Source: Lachnospira eligens
GTDB taxonomy: Bacteria > Bacillota > Clostridia > Lachnospirales > Lachnospiraceae
Reading direction: 5' to 3'
Assembly (NCBI RefSeq): GCF_009680455.1
Contig: NZ_WKRD01000002.1
Coordinates: forward strand, 186,001-250,000
Length of the DNA stretch: 64,000 nt
Part shown: positions 54,701 through 63,849 of the stretch, in pieces
Numbering within the stretch: position 1 is the stretch's first letter
How the letters are laid out: every line of letters starts with the position of its first letter
Program-made: the position numbers and the translations under genes
Notes under the pieces: model-generated
The model's database searches: none
What the model was told of the DNA's origin: nothing
The model's input: only the letters and a program-made list of their open reading frames with translations

Positions 54701-56038
54701 TTCGATTGAATATGAACCATTTCTTAACATAACTTCATATCCATCTGTCGTTACTTTTCCTGTATATATATACTTATCATCTACATTCGTAAACTTAACA
54801 TCTGTAACAGCTGTATTACCATCAAGTCCTGCAAACTTTCCTGCTGCCTTATATAACCTTCTGGCAGAAACTTCAATATCTCTGGAATAGCTTACCTGAC
54901 TTATTATCTCGCCTCCGCTTAAAACTTCATAATCATTAACTCCGATAAGTTCAACTGTATACTTGACATCAGGTTCAAGTGTAGCTGTAAATGCCTTTTC
55001 AGAATCAAGCTTAAGAATCACATCATCTGCTAATGAAGATGAATCAGCCACAAGTTTGACTGATAAATTAGATGTATCATAGTCAGCAGCAAAGCCTGTA
55101 ACCTTTCCTGTGTATGTATACACTTTCTTCTCTTCTATGCTTAATGTAACTCCAGACTTTCCTGTAAGAGCTTCATCTACTGTTGTCGAAATATTCTTTG
55201 TAGCATTCGAAAATCCATATCCTGCTACTCCTGATAATACTGCAGTATAATTACAGCCTGCTGCAAGTGTAGCTGTAAATGTATTCCCCTTTATATCTGC
55301 ATCATATGTAATACCATTAGCCTCATCCTTAAACATAACCTTATAGCCGCTTAGCTGTGCGCCATCTATTGTTCCACTTACTGCAACTCCAGGTATCCTG
55401 ACAATTCTGTTATATATAGGTTTTCCTGCTGCTGCATCTGTATATACCTTATATGATCCACTATACTTAGCCACAAATTCATATTTAGTACCCTTGTTAG
55501 TAAAGCTGGCTTTTTCTACCTGTTCATTATCTTCACCAAGATATTTAAAAACAAGTGTTCCTGTAGCAGCATTGCTTGATGCCATGTATACAACTATCTT
55601 ATCTCCTGCTATTACATTGTTAATGGTAACATTTCTTCTTGTCTCTCCTCCTGTACCATTACAGTAATACATACCACCCGCTGTATATCCATCATCATAT
55701 GCTGTTGTTGCTAAAGCATTGGTTCCATAGTTTTTGCTTGATGTTGAGAACAATCTGTCATTAGCTATATGATTGATAGTAAGATCACCAAATGTTGTCT
55801 CTCCAGCAACAAATTTTCCAGCCTGGGATACATTGGCACAACTATCCCAGTCAGAAGCAGTGATATTATTATTATATTTACTAGTATCTGCTTCCTGTAC
55901 TGCACCCATATCCCATACGTCAATCTTTCTTTTTGACGCATCTGATCCTGCTGCAAATGCAGCCACATCTATGCTTGTAATAAGCATAAGAACTGCACAT
56001 AAAAGACTGCTAAGACGTCTTTTAGTTATTCTGCGCAT
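51794..56038 (-). CDS. Secreted pectin esterase: CE8 pectin methylesterase plus CE12-type acetylesterase
   Basis: 1414 residues from ATG 56038 (GGAGG 5 bp upstream; the frame opens at 56059). Signal peptide at 1-33 ending in AAFAAG. Carbohydrate-binding-like beta modules at about 35-480. CE8 pectin methylesterase at about 490-800 with GTYREQVV, GSQDTLYTG, the catalytic DYIFG and LGRPWG. SGNH acetylesterase (CE12-like) at about 980-1245 with GDSTVKDYS, YANGGRSSR, FGHND and DSTH. A Pro-Thr repeat linker (GPTPTP, about 1320-1357) leads to a C-terminal membrane helix and KKKK. Located outside the cell, wall- or membrane-anchored. Removes methyl and acetyl groups from pectin. Confidence 0.9.
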   Translation of the reverse strand: MRRITKRRLSSLLCAVLMLITSIDVAAFAAGSDASKRKIDVWDMGAVQEADTSKYNNNITASDWDSCANVSQAGKFVAGETTFGDLTINHIANDRLFSTSSKNYGTNALATTAYDDGYTAGGMYYCNGTGGETRRNVTINNVIAGDKIVVYMASSNAATGTLVFKYLGEDNEQVEKASFTNKGTKYEFVAKYSGSYKVYTDAAAGKPIYNRIVRIPGVAVSGTIDGAQLSGYKVMFKDEANGITYDADIKGNTFTATLAAGCNYTAVLSGVAGYGFSNATKNISTTVDEALTGKSGVTLSIEEKKVYTYTGKVTGFAADYDTSNLSVKLVADSSSLADDVILKLDSEKAFTATLEPDVKYTVELIGVNDYEVLSGGEIISQVSYSRDIEVSARRLYKAAGKFAGLDGNTAVTDVKFTNVDDKYIYTGKVTTDGYEVMLRNGSYSIEAVADGYRTTTHIVVSDADVTKDILMVSTKDKEQVERVSDIYVGYEEKGNINFNTVKEAISAISAMTPAPDEKNGVTVHIAPGTYREQVVISTPYVRLVNDEKSSGKEVLLTWYYGIGYEYYSIDSTGYYNAENAYDKYDKAAASKWGCSVLLKNTATGFSADGITFEASFNRYITDEEIEDGVSPTDTKLPERNYSTDVTSKAATERATAMAIEADKVEFTDCAFLGSQDTLYTGNSATNMYFKNCRIEGNTDYIFGDGNAVFDGCELRFFGYSTGSVGGYITAHKPTAATKAGYVFRNCTITGNDELEVNAGYLGRPWGQDARVTFLNTKINGSYIKDEGWFDMSGNKPEKANYKEYNSVYTDGTAVDMSKRVTGVVTDDSVAKKDVVNDYLSGWTPSDYVADESTVIFEKTPYLVDNGDINAPYPGHTLTVVYSLGNANDASDASVIRWYIVDNDGNRTLVKATSANVDNTYKITKDAIGKYIEVEVVPENISGIKSEAVSYKADAYVREGYEDPTGSTDIELGDGVNVFLAGDSTVKDYSASGMYMSGKAQAEGSWGEYLQTFFDSSKVKVQNYANGGRSSRNFINEGSLDKIKANIKEGDYLFIQFGHNDCANGKGYLEDRYVPLGEPDANGIYPVTAGTKVATPSSLASKYGDSFYSYDCGGTYKWYLTQYIETAREVGAIPVLVTPVSRLYYTNDGTIKPHHDSTDTTTGTLVTENNAYVEAVKQLAKEQNVLLIDGFEITKNMYEEAYKADEKAANGKSVNGMQVMSAGDSTHSNKLGGFITAELFAQQIQNMNISLSKAVKAPSRVAGVNPDGQQVFVVDKNGTLTAKAADSDGSFTVDAVYWTTKGQSLLSAISAKNEELNKSDNPAPGPTPTPGPTPTPGPTPTPDPTPTPDPTPAPDTGDDNKKSDETISGDKEQAEDSVKTADVYNVAGYSIMLFMALAGIVFVIHEDKKKKNTID

Positions 56039-56140
56039 ATTGACCTCCCTTTCTGCCATTAAAAGGCATCACTATATTATATATTTGCATGAATATCAAT
56101 AATTTTTGTTTCAAAAACTATTTAATATTCATAATGCAAT

Positions 56141-56169
56141 TGTATAGTATGAACCAATGTCAAGGTCAA
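56141..56169 (-). promoter_or_regulatory. Promoter of the pectin esterase gene
   Basis: TTGACC (56169-56164), 17 bp, TATACA (56146-56141) on the minus strand. A 5' leader of about 95 bp with a GAATAT/ATATTC hairpin precedes the gene. No CRE-like site is clear. Confidence 0.55.
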
Positions 56170-56237
56170 TATTTTTAATGTATTTAACAAAGAATTGTTT
56201 TTATATACGTACACGTCACATTATAAAACTGCTGCCA

Positions 56238-56840
56238 TTAATCCTCCCAGGGACGAATCCTGTAAGCAGCCCCTATCTCATCACATAGCTTCTGACACTC
56301 TGCCTCTTCCTCGTGAGATATGGTTGTGTCAACTGTTGTAAGAACAACATTAGGGATATACCTGGTACATTCCTTTGCGAAGCTTATCATTTCATCAAAT
56401 GATTTTTCGCCGAACTTACTTCTTACAAGTGCATTGTATTCATCTTTGTGTGGATTGTTAAGACTGATTGATATTGTGTCAATCAAGCCTTCCATCTCTG
56501 GCACAATGTCTCTGCCATTAACAAGATTTCCAACTCCGTTAGTATTGATTCTTGTCTTTTTGCCATATGTTTTCTTGACATACTCAGCAACCTTGATAAG
56601 AACATCGAATCTTTCTGTCGGTTCTCCGAATCCGCAGAATACGACTTCTTCATACTCATCCATATTGAACTTTTCAAATTCAGCAATAACCTCATCATAT
56701 GATGGTTCTCTCTCAAGCCAGAGTCTGCCTGACTCTCCGATTCTGTCCATTGTCTGTCTTAAACAGAAAGTACATGAATATGGACATTTGTTAGTTAAAT
56801 TAACATATAAATTATTATGAACCTTATATAATATCTCCAT
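56238..56840 (-). CDS. Radical SAM protein, TatD-associated type
   Basis: 200 residues. Cluster motif CPYSCTFC (C19, C23, C26), then EVVFCGFGEPTERFDVL, NTNGVGNLVNG and ISISLNNPHKDEYN. Matches the radical SAM proteins often found with tatD; no tatD is next to it here. Substrate unknown. Eighteen bp after the pyridoxamine kinase gene in the same direction, so they may share a transcript. Confidence 0.85.
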   Translation of the reverse strand: MEILYKVHNNLYVNLTNKCPYSCTFCLRQTMDRIGESGRLWLEREPSYDEVIAEFEKFNMDEYEEVVFCGFGEPTERFDVLIKVAEYVKKTYGKKTRINTNGVGNLVNGRDIVPEMEGLIDTISISLNNPHKDEYNALVRSKFGEKSFDEMISFAKECTRYIPNVVLTTVDTTISHEEEAECQKLCDEIGAAYRIRPWED

Positions 56841-56857
56841 TGTAATTCTTCTCCTTT

Positions 56858-57700
56858 TTACTTCAACGTAGTCAGCAGTTCCTCAAACGGCACACCGTCT
56901 GTCAGAGGAATATCCATCTCTATAGCCTTGAGTATGCATTTCTTTATGAATGTAGATGCCTTTCTTACTGACTCGTGGAAATTCACACCATTGACAGCGT
57001 CTGCCGCTATTATTGATGCGAATATATCTCCTGTTCCGGAACGCTGTGTTCCAACCTTCATAGTCTTAATAAGATAGTCTTCCCTGTTCTTTTCGTAACA
57101 GTAATTACCAATATAATGGCCCCGCTGGATTCCTGTAATAACAATCTTAGATGGTCCCATTGCAACAAGCTTCATCGCAATTTTTTTAAGCTCATCATTG
57201 GAATAATCCGGTCTGTATGGCTCGTCAGTTATAATACATGCTTCTGTGAGGTTTGGAGTAAGAATATCTGCATATTTTACAAGCTTCTTCATCTCCTGGC
57301 ATGTCTCATCAGTATATGTCGGATACAGATTTCCGTAATCACCCATAACCGGGTCGATAACAACAATATTATCTTCGGTCTTGAAATTCTTGAAAAATTC
57401 TTCAACAATTGCAATCTGATTATGTGAACCTAAGAACCCTGTTACAATTCCATCGAATTTAAGGTTTAACTTCTTCCACTCTGCCATATAAGGCGGCATA
57501 TTCTCTGTGAAATCTTTAAAATAAAAGCTGTCAAAACCTGTATGATTAGAAAATATCGATGTAGGCATTGGACAGCACTGAATCTTCATTGCTGATATAA
57601 CAGGTAGCTCAACTGCAATAGAACATCTTCCAAAACCAGAATAATCATTAATTGCTGCTATTTTCTTCTGGTTATTATGAGACACATTTTTATCCGGCAT
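56858..57700 (-). CDS. pdxK: Pyridoxamine/pyridoxal kinase
   Basis: 280 residues, ribokinase-like fold. AAINDYSGFGRCSIAVELPVIS, PTSIFSNHTG, VVIDPVMGDYGNLY, ADILTPNLTEA and GTGDIFASIIAADAVNG (anion hole and catalytic Asp) are all present. Phosphorylates B6 vitamers. The order of residues fits PdxY/PdxK-type rather than ThiD. Confidence 0.9.
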   Translation of the reverse strand: MPDKNVSHNNQKKIAAINDYSGFGRCSIAVELPVISAMKIQCCPMPTSIFSNHTGFDSFYFKDFTENMPPYMAEWKKLNLKFDGIVTGFLGSHNQIAIVEEFFKNFKTEDNIVVIDPVMGDYGNLYPTYTDETCQEMKKLVKYADILTPNLTEACIITDEPYRPDYSNDELKKIAMKLVAMGPSKIVITGIQRGHYIGNYCYEKNREDYLIKTMKVGTQRSGTGDIFASIIAADAVNGVNFHESVRKASTFIKKCILKAIEMDIPLTDGVPFEELLTTLK

Positions 57701-57794
57701 ATTGTCTCTCCTTTCGTCTGAATGTTACATAAAATCTTTACCCCTTAATATACAAAAAACTGGCATATGATAACATAGCCAGTTTATGTAATAT

Positions 57795-58538
57795 TTATAT
57801 GGTCAGATTAAGCATTTCCTTCGACTTAAATTCTTTATCGAATACAATGCTTTCCAGCCTGTTTACCACAAGCCTTAATTCTTCCTGGACTTCTTTGGTA
57901 ACGGTGAATGAATACAGCCTGTTAAGCTGTGCTGTGACAATATACTGGAGTGTATATACCGTTGAGCCCGAAAGTGTAATTCCATCATATACATTTGTGG
58001 CACAATTCTTACAGCATAGTCCGTTTCTTGAATATGAATATACATACAGATTATCTTCTCTTCCGCATTCGTGACATGTGAAGAAATCCGGACACTCACC
58101 GTTAACTGCAATCATTCTTATCTCGTATATGAATCTTATAAGTTCATGGCTTACAGCACCTCTGCCCAATGCCTTTAGAGTGATATAAAGCAGATTAATC
58201 ATTTCTGATGCATCAAGATTCTCCCTGCCATAATAATCTGCAATCTCAGCAAAATAGCAGGCGTAGCACACGGCATTAAGGTCATTTACCACATTTTCAA
58301 AGTACTCCTTAGCTGATGCCTTATACATCGTATATGAATCGCGTCCACGGTACACCTCAAATGTTCCGAATATAAAGCTTCTCGTAACACCAATCAATGC
58401 GCTGTTAGGCTTTCTCGCACCTTTCGCAAATACCGTTATCTTGCCATACTCCTTAGTCAGTATAACCAGTCTTCTGTCATATTCCCCGACAGGCATGGCG
58501 GAAAGTATCATGCCTGTAACAGTAGTAACCTCCGCCAT
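57795..58538 (-). CDS. recO: DNA repair protein RecO
   Basis: 247 residues. N-terminal OB fold with VTGMILSAMPVGEYDRRLVILTKEYGKITVFAKGARKPNS; zinc site CHECGREDNLY and CCKNC in the C-terminal half. Loads RecA with RecR. It starts 21 bp after era; the era-recO order is conserved in Firmicutes. Confidence 0.95.
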   Translation of the reverse strand: MAEVTTVTGMILSAMPVGEYDRRLVILTKEYGKITVFAKGARKPNSALIGVTRSFIFGTFEVYRGRDSYTMYKASAKEYFENVVNDLNAVCYACYFAEIADYYGRENLDASEMINLLYITLKALGRGAVSHELIRFIYEIRMIAVNGECPDFFTCHECGREDNLYVYSYSRNGLCCKNCATNVYDGITLSGSTVYTLQYIVTAQLNRLYSFTVTKEVQEELRLVVNRLESIVFDKEFKSKEMLNLTI

Positions 58539-58559
58539 CGCACCCTCCTGTCATGTATA

Positions 58560-59528
58560 TTATTTGTCCTTCTTCTTGTCATATCCGAAGTTCTTAAGAA
58601 GAATATCACTGTCGCGCCATTCCTTCTTAACTTTTACCCAGAGCTTAAGATTAACCTTCATGTCAAGCTGCTTCTCAATCTCGTATCTTGCATTAGTTCC
58701 GATTTTCTTAAGCATTTCACCACCCTTGCCGATAATAATTCCTTTATGGGAATCTCTTTCGCATATGATAGTAGCGTCGATATCTGTAATAGGACCTCTT
58801 GCATTTCTTCTTTCCTTAAAGCTGTCAATAACAACCGCAATTCCATGTGGAATCTCATCATTTAATGCATGAAGTGCCTTCTCTCTTATAAGCTCTGCAA
58901 CAATCTGCTTCATTGGCTGGTCTGTTACTGTATCTTCATCATAGTACATCGGACCATAATCAAGATGTGAGAATATAACATCAAGCAGGTCGTCAACATT
59001 ATTGCCGTTTCTTGCGCACACAGGAACAATATCAACAAAATCAAGTTCCTTTCTGTAGCAGTCAATAACCGGAAGAATCTCCTCTTTCTTGATTGTGTCA
59101 GTCTTATTGATAACAAGAACTATAGGAGTTTTACATTCTTTAAGCTTCTCAACGATATGCTCCTCGGCAGCTCCAAGATGTGTTGTAGGCTCAACAAGCC
59201 AGCATATAAGGTCAACCTCACTGATTGTCTTCTCTGCCGCACCAACCATGTATTCACCAAGCTTGTTCTTAGCCTTGTGGATACCCGGAGTATCAACGAA
59301 AACAATCTGTCCACGCTCATCAGTGTATACAGTCTGTATTCTGTTTCTTGTAGTCTGAGGCTTGTTAGAAGTAATCGCAATCTTCTGTCCGATTATCTGA
59401 TTCATAAGTGTTGACTTACCAACATTAGGTCTTCCTATAAATGTTACAAAGCCTGTCTTAGTTCTTGTGTTCTCTGCCTTAGCGCCCCCGGTAATTCCGC
59501 TGGCTGCAAGCATCTCATCTAAATTCAT
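58560..59528 (-). CDS. era: GTPase Era
   Basis: 322 residues from ATG 59528 (AAAGGAAG upstream); the longer frame to 59651 overlaps the peptidase gene and has no site. G1 GRPNVGKSTL, G3 DTPGIHKAKN, G4 NKTD, and a KH domain with KGIIIGKGGEMLKKIG. Essential for 16S rRNA processing and 30S assembly. Followed by recO. Confidence 0.97.
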   Translation of the reverse strand: MNLDEMLAASGITGGAKAENTRTKTGFVTFIGRPNVGKSTLMNQIIGQKIAITSNKPQTTRNRIQTVYTDERGQIVFVDTPGIHKAKNKLGEYMVGAAEKTISEVDLICWLVEPTTHLGAAEEHIVEKLKECKTPIVLVINKTDTIKKEEILPVIDCYRKELDFVDIVPVCARNGNNVDDLLDVIFSHLDYGPMYYDEDTVTDQPMKQIVAELIREKALHALNDEIPHGIAVVIDSFKERRNARGPITDIDATIICERDSHKGIIIGKGGEMLKKIGTNARYEIEKQLDMKVNLKLWVKVKKEWRDSDILLKNFGYDKKKDK

Positions 59529-59544
59529 ACATTCTTCCTTTCTG

Positions 59545-62505
59545 TTATCCCTGTACCTTGATAAGTGGCTGTATCTTATCAAAAAGCTCACTCTCTTTAT
59601 TGATTTCCTTGCTGCTTCCCACAACGCAGAAATAATTCTCATCCATTGCACATCTTACAAGTGGAGCAAGCTCTCTTATTCTTTCTACATTACAGTCAAG
59701 AACCTGAACTCTTTCTTTCTTGAGTGATTCATAATCTGTGTTACAGATGTATGCACCAAATGATCTTGTTCCCTTTGCTGCCGGATTCATAGGTGTATCC
59801 ATATCACCTATTGTTCCGATTATGAACTTGACCATGTCCCTGTCGCTTACATCAAAATGTTCAAGATAGTCTGCTGCATTTTCATATATATCGTTAGTCT
59901 TTCTTAAGTTAGGGTCTCTGTAAGAAACCATATACATGTCACCGTTTCTGTAAGAACCGCTCATGCAGCCGTATGCGCCGCCTTTTACTCTAACATTAAT
60001 CCAGAGATAATCATACGAGAATATAACCTTAAGCACTCTTAATGCTCCTGTGTATTCATATCCTCCATCTCTGAAGTTACCACATCTTGCAACATACTGG
60101 ACCTGTGAAGCTGAAGTATATCCTGTCTTGACATTTGCAGGTGTGTACTTTCTTTCGCATGCTGGCATGTCCGATTTTTTCAATTCTTCCGCATACTTTC
60201 CGAAAGCAGGTGCAAATGCATCATATCCCTTATCATCAGCAGTAAAGCTGACAATAATATTCTCTTTGTGGAATATATAATCGACAAGTTTGCTTAACTT
60301 ATCTGCGATATCTTCCTTAAGCTCATCAAACTGTGAGTCAAGCTTCTGTATAAGCTCATAGAACCCATATCCTCTCATCTCGTTAGAATAATATGCATTT
60401 CTTGAGAACTGTGCCATACCTGCAAGCATTGCTGTTGAATGTCCTGCACTTGTCATTGTGCTTTCCATTCTTGACTTAAGCTTCGCAATTATCTCTTTAA
60501 GTCTCTTATAATCTGAGAACTTTGTCTTATATATAATTTCATTCATCATATCAAGGACGAACTGGATATTGTCATAGAGAACCTTACCCTTAACCTCATA
60601 CATAATAGTACATTTGTCAAAATCCTTATTATCTGTGTATATGGCAGCATCAGTTGAGATTCCACCACAGTTAATATTGATTTCATTAGTCAGCTCTGTA
60701 TATGTGTACTTTTCAGTATCCATAAGTCCAAGAACCGAGCTTAAAAGTCCGATATATGGAAGCAGTTCATCAGGCACATTCTTACAGTCGTAGCACATCA
60801 TTATATATGCAATTCCATTAGTGAACATATTGTGGTGGATTACATCAACACCACCAATCTTCTTAGGGTCAATATATAACTTAGCCGGCTCTCTTGTGAT
60901 ATCCTTTAACTCAAGCTGTGGAATCTTCTCAAGATCCTTCTGGCTTGAAGGTGTATCCTGATATTCCTTTAATGCCTTTGTCTGCTTAACAAGCTCTTCC
61001 AGTTCTTCCTTGGAAAGTGTTGCCTTATACTTTGCAAGCTGCTCTGCTTCCTTTGCTTCCTTCTCCTCTGCAAGTCCATGCTTTGGAACAAGACTTAACA
61101 CTACCTCATGATTATTATTAATAATATTGTCTTCAATGAATTTCTCAAAGAAGCCGTTCTCTGAATTCTTCTTGATTATTTCAAATGTCTCTCCTGCCTC
61201 AACATGAACAAATGGCTTGTTCTCATCATAAAGCCAGCTGTCCATCATTGTGAGATAATACATAAGTCCCTTCGGATATGGCCCAAAATCAGCTTCTCTG
61301 TATTTGAATTCGTAATAGTTGATTCCTGCCTTAACCATTCTCTTGCTAAGACCGTTCTTAACAATATCAGAAAGCGTGTCTTCAACAACACTCACAAATC
61401 TGTCTCTGTCACTTTCATTCGCATTCTTAGTAATAATTGAATACACCGGCTGATACACAGAAGTCTCTAACACACTGTACACATCTGTTCCAATTCCGGC
61501 GTCAATAAGTGCCTGCTTAAGCGGAGCACCCGGTGCCATGATAAGTGCATAATCAAGAATCTGTAATGCAAGATAGCTTACTGGGTCTGTTGATGTTCCG
61601 ATAACAACATTGTAAGAAAGATAAGTGTTATCCTCCTCTGGCTCATCATCAGTAATTGCATACTCTCTTGTCTCATACTTAGGTGCGTCAAATGCTTTCT
61701 GGAAAGTTACCTCGGCATCTATATTGACATCATTCTTATCAAAAGCTGAGAGGTATTCGTTATTAAGATATTCAAGCCTCTCATCAACATCAATATCTCC
61801 GTACAGATAGATATAACTGTTCACAGGATGATAATATTCCTTGTGATACTTAATAAAATCTTCATACTTAAGCTGTGGTATAGCCTCAGGGTCACCACCG
61901 GATTCATTCTTGTATTCAGAATCAGGGAAGAGTGATACAAATGTATATCTTGAAAGCACATCATCTGCTGAAGAATACACACCCTTCATCTCATTAAATA
62001 CAACTCCGTTATAAGCAAGCTCTCCATCTACATCTTCAAGCTCATAATGCCAGCCTTCCTGCTTGAATATCTCCTCATGCTCATACATTGCAGGATAGAA
62101 TACCGCATCCATATAGACATCCATAATATTCTTAAAATCTGCCATATTGCAGCTTGCAACAGGATATACTGTCTTATCCGGATAAGTCATTGCATTAAGA
62201 AATGTGTTAAGAGAACCCTTGCATAGTTCTACAAATGGGTCTTTAACCGGATATTTTCTTGAACCACACAAGGTAGAATGTTCAATTATATGCTGCATTC
62301 CCGTGTCATTATCCGGTGGTGTCTTAAAACCTATAGAAAATACCTTGTTATCATCATCATTAGAAATAATTGCAACTCTCGCACCTGATTTCTTATGCTT
62401 TAATAAAAGTCCTACAGAATTAAGGTCATTAAGCTTTTCAATGTTCACAAGCTCATATGCACCGTAATCTTTATTAAGTTCGTTATATCTTGTCTCTAAA
62501 TTCAT
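59545..62505 (-). CDS. M16C-family zinc metallopeptidase (presequence-protease-like)
   Basis: 986 residues, cytoplasmic. Inverted zinc motif HIIEH (near 86-90) followed by STLCGSRKYPVKDPFVEL and NAMTYPDKTVYPVAS, as in eukaryotic PreP and bacterial M16C enzymes. Two halves of about 480 residues form the clam shell; the second half lacks the zinc site and carries RVKGGAYGCMSG. Degrades peptides. Located upstream of era. Confidence 0.93.
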   Translation of the reverse strand: MNLETRYNELNKDYGAYELVNIEKLNDLNSVGLLLKHKKSGARVAIISNDDDNKVFSIGFKTPPDNDTGMQHIIEHSTLCGSRKYPVKDPFVELCKGSLNTFLNAMTYPDKTVYPVASCNMADFKNIMDVYMDAVFYPAMYEHEEIFKQEGWHYELEDVDGELAYNGVVFNEMKGVYSSADDVLSRYTFVSLFPDSEYKNESGGDPEAIPQLKYEDFIKYHKEYYHPVNSYIYLYGDIDVDERLEYLNNEYLSAFDKNDVNIDAEVTFQKAFDAPKYETREYAITDDEPEEDNTYLSYNVVIGTSTDPVSYLALQILDYALIMAPGAPLKQALIDAGIGTDVYSVLETSVYQPVYSIITKNANESDRDRFVSVVEDTLSDIVKNGLSKRMVKAGINYYEFKYREADFGPYPKGLMYYLTMMDSWLYDENKPFVHVEAGETFEIIKKNSENGFFEKFIEDNIINNNHEVVLSLVPKHGLAEEKEAKEAEQLAKYKATLSKEELEELVKQTKALKEYQDTPSSQKDLEKIPQLELKDITREPAKLYIDPKKIGGVDVIHHNMFTNGIAYIMMCYDCKNVPDELLPYIGLLSSVLGLMDTEKYTYTELTNEININCGGISTDAAIYTDNKDFDKCTIMYEVKGKVLYDNIQFVLDMMNEIIYKTKFSDYKRLKEIIAKLKSRMESTMTSAGHSTAMLAGMAQFSRNAYYSNEMRGYGFYELIQKLDSQFDELKEDIADKLSKLVDYIFHKENIIVSFTADDKGYDAFAPAFGKYAEELKKSDMPACERKYTPANVKTGYTSASQVQYVARCGNFRDGGYEYTGALRVLKVIFSYDYLWINVRVKGGAYGCMSGSYRNGDMYMVSYRDPNLRKTNDIYENAADYLEHFDVSDRDMVKFIIGTIGDMDTPMNPAAKGTRSFGAYICNTDYESLKKERVQVLDCNVERIRELAPLVRCAMDENYFCVVGSSKEINKESELFDKIQPLIKVQG

Positions 62506-62560
62506 ATTACTGCTTTAATCTCCAATCTTTACAATAAGGAATTATACATATAAATATAAT

Positions 62561-62595
62561 ACCCCACAATGTAGGATTTTACCACATTGTGGGGT
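62561..62595. terminator. Strong hairpin between dnaJ and the M16C gene
   Basis: Perfect 12-bp stem ACCCCACAATGT/ACATTGTGGGGT with an 11-nt loop. AT-rich on the left (TATATTTATATG after the stem on the minus strand), so a terminator for dnaJ. Confidence 0.7.
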
Positions 62596-62632
62596 GAGTG
62601 TAAACTTACATTACATATGTAAGCTATAGTAT

Positions 62633-63760
62633 TTATTTGCCGAAAAGACCTTTCTTCTTACCGTGTCTTTCATTGCCTGTAAGCGCCTTTTCATATGCCA
62701 TAAGTGCGTCCTTCTGCTCCTGATTAAGCTTTGTAGGAATATCAACTATTAAAGTGATATAATGATCGCCTCTCTGTGCTGCATTTCTTACACTTGGCAT
62801 ACCTTTGCCTTTAAGTCTTACTCTTGTACCTGATGCTGTTCCCGGCTTAACTTCGTACAATACTTCTCCATCAACAGTCTTAACCTTGATTTCACCGCCA
62901 AGTACCGCTGTTGGATAGCTTATTACAACATTAGAGAATATATTGTATCCGTCTCTTTCAAATTCTGTGCTTGCTGAGATAATAACAGCAACTAAGAGGT
63001 CACCTCTTGGTCCGCCATTAACTCCCGGCTCACCTTTGCCCTGTATACGTACGCACTGACCATTATCGATACCTGCCGGGATATTGACTTCGATAGTCTT
63101 CTTGCTGCTTATATAGCCTGTTCCGTAACAATCCGGACACTTCTCCTTAATTATCTTACCAGTTCCATGACAGTCAGGACATGGCTGCTGGCTTCTTACC
63201 ATTCCAAGGAATGACTGCTGTGTGAAAGTCACCTGTCCACGACCACCACATTTGCTACAGGTCTCTGGTGATGTACCAGGCTTAGCTCCTGTACCGTGAC
63301 AGCTTGAGCACTCATCCTTTAATGTAACATCTATCTTCTTGGTTGTTCCCCTTACTGACTCGTCAAATGTAATTCTTACATTAACTCTTACATCAGCACC
63401 TCTTCTTGGTCCATTGCTGTTTCGTCTGCTTCCGCCGCCTCCGAACATACCGCCAAAGAGATCTCCGAAAATATCTCCCATGTCACCAAAATCGAAATCG
63501 AAGCCACCTGCTCCAGCTCCACCTGCTCCGCCTTCAAATGCGGCATGGCCAAACTGGTCATACTGTCTTCTCTTTTCAGCATCGCTTAACACCGCATAAG
63601 CTTCAGAAGCCTCTTTGAATTTTATTTCAGCTTCTTTATCTCCTGGATTCATATCAGGATGATATTTCTTTGCAAGTTGTCTGTATGCTTTCTTAATAGC
63701 AGCGTCATCGGCATCCTTAGGCACGCCAAGGACTTCATAATAATCTCTCTTATCTGCCAT
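62633..63760 (-). CDS. dnaJ: Chaperone protein DnaJ
   Basis: 375 residues. J domain with [10 protein letters not shown] (HPD at about 33-35), Gly/Phe-rich stretch [17 protein letters not shown], four zinc repeats [24 protein letters not shown] and CPDCYGTG (about 145-208), and the C-terminal substrate domains. Co-chaperone that stimulates DnaK. Lies 90 bp after dnaK. Confidence 0.97.
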   Translation of the reverse strand: MADKRDYYEVLGVPKDADDAAIKKAYRQLAKKYHPDMNPGDKEAEIKFKEASEAYAVLSDAEKRRQYDQFGHAAFEGGAGGAGAGGFDFDFGDMGDIFGDLFGGMFGGGGSRRNSNGPRRGADVRVNVRITFDESVRGTTKKIDVTLKDECSSCHGTGAKPGTSPETCSKCGGRGQVTFTQQSFLGMVRSQQPCPDCHGTGKIIKEKCPDCYGTGYISSKKTIEVNIPAGIDNGQCVRIQGKGEPGVNGGPRGDLLVAVIISASTEFERDGYNIFSNVVISYPTAVLGGEIKVKTVDGEVLYEVKPGTASGTRVRLKGKGMPSVRNAAQRGDHYITLIVDIPTKLNQEQKDALMAYEKALTGNERHGKKKGLFGK

Positions 63761-63794
63761 GATTGCTTCCTCTTTCTTATTTAATCAACAGAAA

Positions 63795-63820
63795 CTGCAC
63801 GGAGTTTACACCCCATGCAG
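63795..63820 (-). promoter_or_regulatory. Hairpin between dnaK and dnaJ
   Basis: Ten-pair stem CTGCATGGGG/CTCCGTGCAG (two or three G-U pairs) on the minus strand, with a TTTCTG tail. Weak T-run, so probably a partial terminator or RNA processing site that lowers dnaJ relative to dnaK. Confidence 0.5.
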
Positions 63821-63849
63821 TCCTTATTCCAGTCAGTTATTGCTGACAA

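Noticed and set aside
59529..59651. N-terminal extension of Era to 59651
   Set aside because: It overlaps the M16C peptidase gene, lacks a ribosome site and is not part of the Era family.
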